Shown here: positions 53,894 to 59,692 of the stretch, piece after piece
How the letters are laid out: every line of letters starts with the position of its first letter
Position numbering within the stretch: position 1 is the stretch's first letter
NCBI RefSeq assembly: GCF_009932395.1
Contig: NZ_LSRS01000003.1
Coordinates: forward strand, 408,712 to 468,403
DNA length: 59,692 bases
From: Sporotomaculum syntrophicum
Lineage (GTDB): Bacteria; Bacillota; Desulfotomaculia; Desulfotomaculales; Desulfallaceae
Reading direction: 5' to 3'
Notes under the pieces: generated by a model
What the model was told of the DNA's origin: nothing
Seen by the model: the letters and a program-made list of their open reading frames with translations, nothing else
Databases searched by the model: none
Translations under genes and position numbers: made by a program

Positions 53894-54724
53894 TCAGAGC
53901 AGTCCCAGGAGTTGCTTGGCGTTTTCTCCCAATATCCGGGCAACGGCTTCTGTAGATATATTTAAGTTTCTTATTAATTGTATGTTCTTTTTAACATCCA
54001 CACTTGGCCAGTCGGTACCGAATACAAATTTATGGGCATATCGTTCCAGGTCAGGGAAGTATGCCGGTAATTTTTGCGGTGGTAACCCCGAAAGATCGAT
54101 ATAAAAATTCTTGTGCAGGCGGACCAGGCTTAATGCTTCATCGTACCACAGGCCCCGTCCACCGTGAGCCATAATAATAGTCAGGTCCGGAAAATCCACA
54201 GCCAGATCATCCAAATAAATGGGCTGGGCATATTTTAAGCGAACCCCTGAAAAAATCGAGGAACCTGTATGGAATAGCACCGGGATGCCAAGTCTTTCAG
54301 CAACAGCATACAACGGGTACATAAAATTATCATTGGGATAAAAATAATTGTAGGAAGGCAGCAGCTTGAGCCCTTTAAAGCCCTGGTTTAAGCATAAATC
54401 CTCCAACATGCCGGCCATATTCTGGTGCAGGTAAGGATTTAGCGTGCAAAATGGGATTAATTTCGGGCTCACCCGACAAAAAGCCGCTACCTTTTCGTTG
54501 GTGCAAATGCCGGTTGACGTAGGCGAAAGCTCAGCAAGTACAACCGCGTAATCTACTCCATTTTGCTCCATCAACTGCAAGAAAGCATGGGGGTCGCTAT
54601 ATATCCGGCAAAAATTATCATATTCAGTTTTGGACTGAAAAGCGCCTGCAAAGAAATTATAAGCATCTGTGCTAAAAGATTCGTATTCTGCTAGGTGCAC
54701 ATGAAAATCAACTATCGTGCTCAC
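53894..54724 (-). CDS. amidohydrolase-2 family metal-dependent hydrolase
   Basis: 276 residues, TIM-barrel. Metal site DFHVHLAEY (about 6-14), NQGFKGLKLLPSYNYFYPND, LFHTGSSIFSG, IIMAHGGRGLWYDEAL (second His), and VFGTDWPSVDVKKNI with the catalytic Asp. This places it in the ACMSD/amidohydrolase-2 family of decarboxylases and hydrolases. The substrate is not predictable. It begins at GTG 54724 and lies 12 bases downstream of the ABC-F gene on the same strand, so it may be read from the same attenuated transcript. Confidence 0.85.
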   Translation of the reverse strand: MSTIVDFHVHLAEYESFSTDAYNFFAGAFQSKTEYDNFCRIYSDPHAFLQLMEQNGVDYAVVLAELSPTSTGICTNEKVAAFCRVSPKLIPFCTLNPYLHQNMAGMLEDLCLNQGFKGLKLLPSYNYFYPNDNFMYPLYAVAERLGIPVLFHTGSSIFSGVRLKYAQPIYLDDLAVDFPDLTIIMAHGGRGLWYDEALSLVRLHKNFYIDLSGLPPQKLPAYFPDLERYAHKFVFGTDWPSVDVKKNIQLIRNLNISTEAVARILGENAKQLLGLL

Positions 54725-54736
54725 TTCATCACCTCA

Positions 54737-56218
54737 TTACACCTGGATATATTTGGTCGCAATATTTTCATTGAAAGCTTGGTCATGCTCAACAAACAAA
54801 ATAGTCGGCCGGTATTCAAGCAACAGTTCCTCGATTTGTATCCGGGAAAGTACATCAATATAGTTGAGCGGTTCATCCCAGATATATAGATGTGCTTGTT
54901 CGCTTAGACTTTTGGCAATCAGCACTTTTTTCTTTTGACCGCCGCTGAAAGTGGAGATATCCTTTTCAAACTGGACCCTGGGAAAATCAAGTTTACGCAA
55001 ATTTGTCATAAAAAGAGTTTCGTTGATACCAACGGCAGCGGCATAGTCGGTTAGATTGCCCCGTAAAAAAGAGGTATCCTGTGCAACATAAGATATTTTG
55101 AGCCGACTGCCTTTTCTAAACGAACCTGTATAATCAATTTGATCACCGCAAATAAGCTTTAAGATGCTTGATTTGCCGGCACCGTTTTTGCCACAAAGGG
55201 CAATACGGTCGCCCTGCTCTATAGTAAAACTTACTCCCGTACAGGCAGTCCGGTCATGATAATATATCGAGATGTTGGCAAGTTCGGCGAGCCTGCCGGT
55301 GTGATACTGCAGGGGGGACATTTTTAATTTGTCCGCGCTTTCGATATTTTTCAGTAGCTTAGCTTTTTCTGCAATGGCTGCTTGCTGTCTGTTCTCGATA
55401 TTTTTTGCTCGAGCCATCATTTTCGCAGCCTTATGACCAATATATCCCTTGTCAGGCTTAATGCCGGACATTTTCCGGCCGCTGGTTTTAGTTTTTTCAA
55501 CCTTATCCGACCAGCCGGAAACCAGCCTGGCTGCATGTGTTAAACGCCTGATATCCTTTTTCAACCTTCTGTTTTCAGCCAGCTCAAAATTGTCTTGCCT
55601 TTCTTTGTTCAGCCACCAGGAAGAAAAGTTGCCCTTTTGAATTTCGATATTCGTTTTGTTGATGGAGAGAATATGATCAATACAATTATCCAAGAAGGCT
55701 CTGTCATGGGAGACCAAAATAAAGCCTTGTTTCGACTTTAAATAATCACTGACCAGCTTTCTAGCGTGCATATCCAGGTGATTAGTGGGCTCATCGATTA
55801 ATAAAAAGCTGTTCTCCTTTAAAAACAAGGCTGCCAGCAGCACTTTGGTTCGCTCACCGTCGCTGAGGGTGTTAAACGGGCGATACAAAACATCTTCCGC
55901 AACGTCAAGGAGATTTAATTCACGAAGCAGCTCCCATTGCAAAAAGTCCGGGCAGATGCTTTCCAGCACATCAATGGTGTTACTGGCCTGGTTGGCCACC
56001 TGATAAGGAAAATACTCAAAGCCGACACTGGTAGAAATGCTGCCGCTGTATGCATATTTGCCCTGCAGCAAATGGAGAAAGGTTGTCTTCCCCCTGCCGT
56101 TCCTGCCGATGAAGCCCAACTTCCAGTCGGTGTCTATTTGAAAACTTACCTGCTCAAATATATTATCGTAACTGCCTTCATATGCAAAGGTCAGATTGGC
56201 AACCTTGATTAGAGACAT
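54737..56218 (-). CDS. ABC-F ribosome-protection ATPase (Lsa/Vga-like)
   Basis: 493 residues, two ABC domains without membrane parts: Walker A GRNGRGKTTFLH (about 38) and GKNGAGKSSILK; signatures LSDGERTKVLLA and FSGGQKKKVLIA; Walker B FLLIDEPTNHLD and YIWDEPLNYID. A long basic linker (about 190-290) forms the antibiotic-resistance arm. The class removes lincosamides, pleuromutilins and streptogramin A from the ribosome. The second Walker B reads EPLNYID, typical of the Lsa group. An attenuator precedes the gene. Confidence 0.88.
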   Translation of the reverse strand: MSLIKVANLTFAYEGSYDNIFEQVSFQIDTDWKLGFIGRNGRGKTTFLHLLQGKYAYSGSISTSVGFEYFPYQVANQASNTIDVLESICPDFLQWELLRELNLLDVAEDVLYRPFNTLSDGERTKVLLAALFLKENSFLLIDEPTNHLDMHARKLVSDYLKSKQGFILVSHDRAFLDNCIDHILSINKTNIEIQKGNFSSWWLNKERQDNFELAENRRLKKDIRRLTHAARLVSGWSDKVEKTKTSGRKMSGIKPDKGYIGHKAAKMMARAKNIENRQQAAIAEKAKLLKNIESADKLKMSPLQYHTGRLAELANISIYYHDRTACTGVSFTIEQGDRIALCGKNGAGKSSILKLICGDQIDYTGSFRKGSRLKISYVAQDTSFLRGNLTDYAAAVGINETLFMTNLRKLDFPRVQFEKDISTFSGGQKKKVLIAKSLSEQAHLYIWDEPLNYIDVLSRIQIEELLLEYRPTILFVEHDQAFNENIATKYIQV

Positions 56219-56232
56219 AATTATTTCCTCCT

Positions 56233-56282
56233 AAAAAAATAATAATAGGCGGTAAGAAAGCTAATTCTCGCCGCCCATTATT
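56233..56282 (-). promoter_or_regulatory. transcription attenuator before the ABC-F gene
   Basis: On the minus strand AATAATGGGCGG (56282-56271) pairs with CCGCCTATTATT (56252-56241) and is followed by seven Ts (56239-56233), directly before the ribosome site AGGAGG and ATG 56218. An intrinsic terminator inside a leader is the known control mode of ABC-F resistance genes. A second hairpin, AAACGGTA/TACCGTTT-type, is at about 56332-56352. No clear leader peptide. Confidence 0.7.
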
Positions 56283-56605
56283 CAAAGCTAAGCCAAGATC
56301 CATAACTTTCTTGCCCGAGCATAACAAAACAAACGGTATCTGCTACCGTTTAAATTATTTCATTATGCTTTATCTTTTTAGCAAGAATAATTACGCATCT
56401 TTTCAAGTTCAATCCTAGGTGAAAAATATATTTACTTGTTTCCAATAGAATACCACAACTAAAAAAATTTTTGAAGTAATCTAATACAGTTTAAATAAAT
56501 GCAATTTAACAGGTTTAATTCCCTTCGCAGCCTGTTTTACCAGTACAACATACCAAACGTGACCAACAAACGCAAAGGAGGCCTCCTCCAATTTCAAAAA
56601 ATTCA

Positions 56606-56644
56606 AAAATTAAGGGAGAGTATTTCACTCTCCCTTAATTTTTG
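56606..56644 (-). terminator. bidirectional intrinsic terminator
   Basis: AAAAATTAAGGGAGAGT pairs with ACTCTCCCTTAATTTTT around a short loop. It ends the acetate transporter gene on the minus strand, 25 bases after its stop. The remaining 56283-56605 gap contains only the ABC-F leader. Confidence 0.85.
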
Positions 56645-56668
56645 ACAGATATGTCCTCTTTGGAGAAT

Positions 56669-57325
56669 TTAACTCTGAGATGCTTTAAGCTCCATTGCTT
56701 TGCTGTAAAGGCTTCCAAAAGGTGTTCCTATGGGGAGAACTGTAAAACCGTAATGAGTATTTAATAATGTAGCCGCAGAACCGTAAAACGACATTAGTGA
56801 AATTGCCAATTCGGAGTAGGCAGCAAGTTTATGCCAAAATTCCCCGCCCCAACCTAAAGTATTCATGAATAAACCTAGGAATAGCAAGTCGATTAAAAAG
56901 AATATTATGAATAGCACTTTGTTTGTGCCCATGGCTCCTACCGTCATAAACATAGTAAAGATAAAATAGCCCAGGAAGGCGAAGCCCAGTTGATGGACAT
57001 CAAATCCTGACCCTTGACCAATAATACCGGTGGTCTGCATAAACCAGGTTGAACCAACTGCAAACCAGAAAAATCCATAAGCACAAAAGGCAGTAGCTCC
57101 AAAAGTATTATTGTGTTTAAAATCCAGCCAACCGGCTACAAATTGAGCTGCAGCCCCCAGGAATATAGCCCATGGTATAATATAGGCCACTCCTGACGTT
57201 ATGTCCATTTTTTGAGAAGAAGCAACTAATGTTACTATTGCAAGACCCAGCAGACCCAGCGGGGATGGGTTAGCAACCAGTTCCTGCACATGCCCGGAAA
57301 CCTTTACATGATTTTCATTTGACAT
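56669..57325 (-). CDS. acetate uptake transporter (AceTr/SatP, GPR1/FUN34/YaaH family)
   Basis: 218 residues, six membrane spans. Family signature ANPSPLGLLGLAIVTLV (about 18-34), AIFLGAAAQFVAGWLDFKHN, FGATAFCAYGFFWFAVG and YGFTVLPIGTPFG. The family moves acetate or succinate with protons. ATG 57325 was chosen because AGGAGGG lies nine bases upstream; an in-frame ATG at 57391 has none. It fits an organism that makes or uses acetate. Confidence 0.92.
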   Translation of the reverse strand: MSNENHVKVSGHVQELVANPSPLGLLGLAIVTLVASSQKMDITSGVAYIIPWAIFLGAAAQFVAGWLDFKHNNTFGATAFCAYGFFWFAVGSTWFMQTTGIIGQGSGFDVHQLGFAFLGYFIFTMFMTVGAMGTNKVLFIIFFLIDLLFLGLFMNTLGWGGEFWHKLAAYSELAISLMSFYGSAATLLNTHYGFTVLPIGTPFGSLYSKAMELKASQS

Positions 57326-57638
57326 AGCAACCCTCCTAATAATTAATTTGGTGAGCACTAACAAAACTTGCTCAAATTCATTATTCTGCATGCTAAATGA
57401 AAAACCTGCACCAATGACCAGAATTTTTCTAAAATATATAATACTCTAAATCTTAATTGAATAATTGACTCCTGTCGTTGATTATACTAGTGCATATCTT
57501 TATCATTATGTGGGCAGAGCGGACAAATTTAAACATTAGTTGGCATATAGCAGGTAAATGAAGGATGATTGTTGTGTGTGTGGCGTGATCTGAAGTTTGA
57601 ACATGGCTTAAGTCCTGCAAAGGCTGGACCAAAAACTA

Positions 57639-57669
57639 AATCCCTGACTTAACATAACTGTCAGGGATT
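57639..57669 (-). terminator. intrinsic terminator after the universal stress protein gene
   Basis: AATCCCTGAC (57639-57648) pairs with GTCAGGGATT (57660-57669); on the minus strand TTAGTTTTT follows. Confidence 0.75.
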
Positions 57670-57697
57670 AATATATAACTATTGCTAATTGGGCTTT

Positions 57698-58123
57698 TTA
57701 CCTGACGATTAATACTGTACAAGGCGCGTATTGTACGACTCTGGAACTTACACTTCCCATTGGGAAATCCTGCATGAGACTTTGGCCGCGGCTGCCAATG
57801 ACAACCAGGTCATATCCTCCTTCTTTGCACTCATTAAGTAGAACCTGGGCAGGATGGCCCGTTAACATTTTTTTATTGGTCAATACACCCTCAATTTTAA
57901 CCTCGTTGATGACATCCTCCAACATAGCTTCGCCCTGTGCCATATATGCCGATTGCAGCTGGTTGTAGTCTTCATTGGAAAGTCTGGAAGAACTATAAAT
58001 GTCGACCGCTACATAGACAAATGTCACCTCTGCACCGTAATCGGTGGCTATTTGCATTGCTTTCTTAGCGGCTGCTTTTGAACCGATTGAACCATCCACG
58101 GGAGCTAAGATCTTTTTAAACAT
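57698..58123 (-). CDS. universal stress protein (UspA family)
   Basis: 141 residues, complete: FKKILAPVDGSIGSKAAAKK at the start, and the ATP-binding loop VIGSRGQSLMQDFPMGSVSS (G-x2-G-x9-GS type) near the end, followed by CTVLIVR. ATP-binding class. AGGAGGT about ten bases before ATG. Single-gene unit with its own terminator. Probably helps under starvation or oxidative stress. Confidence 0.95.
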   Translation of the reverse strand: MFKKILAPVDGSIGSKAAAKKAMQIATDYGAEVTFVYVAVDIYSSSRLSNEDYNQLQSAYMAQGEAMLEDVINEVKIEGVLTNKKMLTGHPAQVLLNECKEGGYDLVVIGSRGQSLMQDFPMGSVSSRVVQYAPCTVLIVR

Positions 58124-58401
58124 ATTTTAAACCTCCTATAAATAAGTAATTAATCAATTATCTTAAGCATATCGACGGTGGACAATACTGTCAAGGTAGA
58201 ACATTAGATATTTAAAGCAACCAGGTTATGTAGTACATAACAAATAATGTAATGACCTGCTCCGGATTGATAGAGATGTTGTACAGCGTACTGAAAATGA
58301 TAGCGCTGAAGGCGGGATTATTCTTAAGTTTGTTCGAGGCTTTGATGTGAACAATTATACCTTATTTGTAATAATATGTTACCCAAAAGGGGGTTTTAAA
58401 A

Positions 58402-58770
58402 ATGTCTACCGCCATCATAAAGGGTTCTGGATACTCAGTAAATCGATCATCCCTAAGGAAATGGCGTACGTATTTTATGGCCTCCATATATGCCTGTTCA
58501 GGAGAATTATCCATTTCCCTGGCTTTAGGCCTCGTACTCCTGGACTTTCCACTAACACCCTTTTTAAATTCATTTTGTTTCCTCCCTCCTACAATGATAG
58601 TTATTTTTATTGTTATTTTAATAATAGTAAAATCCTATTGCTATATCAGCGTCACACAAAGCGCAGTTATCAACATAATTTATTATAGGTACCGGTGTAT
58701 ACCGGCTATTGATAAATTTGCAAGGAGAACTGAAAATCATGGCCAAGATAATGGAAGCCCAAATAATTGA
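58402..58770 (+). CDS. putative small membrane protein, possibly spurious
   Basis: 122 residues with two hydrophobic stretches (ISLALGLVLLDF and MIVIFIVILIIVKSYCYI). AAAAGGGGG lies eight bases before ATG. Its last ten codons overlap the next gene, whose coding quality is much better, so the true gene may be shorter or frameshifted. Family unknown. Confidence 0.3.
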   Translation: MSTAIIKGSGYSVNRSSLRKWRTYFMASIYACSGELSISLALGLVLLDFPLTPFLNSFCFLPPTMIVIFIVILIIVKSYCYISVTQSAVINIIYYRYRCIPAIDKFARRTENHGQDNGSPNN

Positions 58771-59341
58771 CCGCAAAATTGAAAACCAGTGCATTGATAT
58801 CACTTACCCACAGGTTTACGGGTTAAAAGATAAAGAAGTTGAAAATATTATTAATGATTTGATAACAAAACAGGTTAATAGACAAATTCCCCGGGAAGGC
58901 TGCGCTGTTTACGCCAATATTTTTGGCAAATACGAAGTGAATTTAAACAATAATGGCGTATTAAGTCTCAATCTTCAATTTTATACCATCAGAAAACAAG
59001 CCGCTAACGGCCTGAATGTACAAAAGTCCATCAATGTAGACTTATCAACCGGTAGAAACTACCAACTCTATGAATTATTCAGACGCAACAGTAATTACAG
59101 GATGACCATCAATAAAATGATTCAGGAACAAATCAAGAATAAGGATTTGCATCTCATTAAAGAATTCACTGGTATTACTGACTTTGAAGATTATTACCTA
59201 ACAAATAATGCCCTGGTTATTTACTTTCAGGAACTGGAATACACCATACACGCCGAAGGGATTCCCGAATTTACCATCCCGTATGCCAAAATAAGAAATT
59301 TGATCGATGAGGAAGGTCTTTTGAAAAACTTAATTAATTGA
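58739..59341 (+). CDS. RsiV-like DUF3298/DUF4163 protein
   Basis: 200 residues from ATG 58739, 11 bases after GGAG. DUF4163-type first half (YPQVYGLKDKEVENIINDLI, then YEVNLNNNGVLSLNLQFY) and DUF3298-type second half (INVDLSTGRNYQLYELFRRN, TNNALVIYFQELEYTIHAEG, FTIPYAKIRNLIDEEG). These make the lysozyme-binding or peptidoglycan-interacting fold of RsiV and PdaC. There is no signal peptide or membrane anchor, so unlike RsiV it appears to be cytoplasmic or a spore protein. Confidence 0.85.
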   Translation: MAKIMEAQIIDRKIENQCIDITYPQVYGLKDKEVENIINDLITKQVNRQIPREGCAVYANIFGKYEVNLNNNGVLSLNLQFYTIRKQAANGLNVQKSINVDLSTGRNYQLYELFRRNSNYRMTINKMIQEQIKNKDLHLIKEFTGITDFEDYYLTNNALVIYFQELEYTIHAEGIPEFTIPYAKIRNLIDEEGLLKNLIN

Positions 59342-59436
59342 CAAGGCAGGTTTATTGCGACACGGCTTGAACCCCTAAAATTGGAGAATATACACTTAAG
59401 ACTTAAGCTTATATAGAATACAACATTTTATCTTGA

Positions 59437-59582
59437 GCAGCCGCCCTTGACATGGGGCCCCTGGTGTCCGTGTTTCTTTGGGCCGGCCAGGACCCGCTGC
59501 AGCTAATGCTTTTGCGGCCCTTTGCCAAAGGCAGGCTAACACGGACACCTTCCCATGTAAAGGGTCTTCGATGAACGGCTGC
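59437..59582. repeat. long imperfect palindrome at the transposase 3' end
   Basis: Matched arms: GCAGCCG (59437-59443)/CGGCTGC (59576-59582), CCCTTGACATGGG (59444-59456)/CCCATGTAAAGGG (59552-59564), GGTGTCCGTGTT (59463-59474)/AACACGGACACC (59538-59549). Together a 146-base cruciform whose right arm contains the transposase stop codon. Possibly the end of the insertion sequence or a terminator protecting it. Confidence 0.75.
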
Positions 59583-59692
59583 TAGGCAACCATCTTCTTC
59601 CCTGACATCTGGCTGTTCATGATAGCTTTATAATATTTAGCAGGTGCCATGTACCCAATGCTGCCATGCCTGCGACGATTGTTGTAATAATC
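59582..59692 (-). mobile_element. insertion-sequence transposase, C-terminal end, continues outside window
   Basis: The minus strand encodes YYNNRRRHGSIGYMAPAKYY, the end of an integrase-type (DDE, IS3/IS481-like) transposase, followed by about a dozen basic residues (KAIMNSQMSGKKMVA) and TAG at 59584-59582. The N-terminus and left end lie beyond 59692. Family not resolved further. Confidence 0.85.

Noticed and set aside
1-59692. CRISPR arrays, tRNA or rRNA genes, and replication origins
   Set aside because: No regularly spaced direct repeats, clover-leaf tRNA sequences, rRNA blocks or DnaA-box clusters were found by eye.

Overview
The window looks like the chromosome of an anaerobic, spore-forming Gram-positive bacterium of the Clostridia, most likely the Desulfotomaculum/Pelotomaculum (Peptococcaceae) group. 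This is inference from gene content: strong AGGAGG-type ribosome sites, DUF3231 and BclA-like spore-type proteins, copper-amine-oxidase-N surface proteins, SLH proteins, an NAD(P)-linked [FeFe] hydrogenase fusion, a sodium-pump decarboxylase beta subunit and arsenic genes. No rRNA, tRNA or CRISPR array was seen.

Layout. 1-3080: the end of a MacB-type permease, then a debris zone with a phage-type DUF2829 (Tad2-like) gene, an ArpU-like remnant and a truncated DUF3795 gene. 3239-9174: a ComEC-like secreted hydrolase, tandem DUF3231 paralogues, secreted/lipoproteins and a 51-residue membrane protein. 9363-14730: ketopantoate reductase-like protein, arsM, two hypotheticals, a 29-codon ORF, arsR, an acr3 remnant and a dead Crp-family gene. 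14920-19516: a metallophosphoesterase with an effector-associated-like tail, a broken acyltransferase, a methyltransferase and surface proteins. 20259-27094: the 1144-residue hydrogenase, decarboxylase beta and gamma subunits, a wrecked [NiFe] hydrogenase gene and a gamma-carbonic-anhydrase-like protein. 27734-32798: beta-lactamase/rhodanese fusion, a two-component system with a DUF2680 protein, and a BclA-like protein.

32979-44327 is the most interesting part. A minus-strand operon runs from an SLH/Ig-like surface protein through a second Ig-like membrane-anchored protein, a BtuCD/FecCD-type importer (permease, ATPase, binding lipoprotein), a TiaS-like protein and a small Cys-rich protein. 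It is preceded by two tandem structured RNA elements, each followed by an intrinsic terminator. A third element copy lies at 44205-44327 before an unknown gene. Between them on the plus strand sit a molybdenum-storage-protein (MosA/B)-like kinase-fold protein and a LysM/Ig-like protein, and a MoaE-like protein follows at 45534. My hypothesis is a riboswitch-controlled oxyanion or metal (molybdenum/tungsten?) acquisition locus; the ligand is unproven.

44475-59692: a frameshifted beta-lactamase-fold gene, MoaE-like and PPC/DUF296 proteins (the latter apparently starting at AUU), a Lon-type protease interrupted by an A8 frameshift and a UAG, a DUF4080 radical-SAM protein, two PH-domain membrane proteins, an amidohydrolase, an ABC-F ribosome-protection ATPase behind an attenuator, an acetate transporter, a universal stress protein, an RsiV-like protein and the 3' end of a transposase. 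Several genes are broken by single-base indels in otherwise intact frames, so sequencing error has to be excluded before calling them all pseudogenes.
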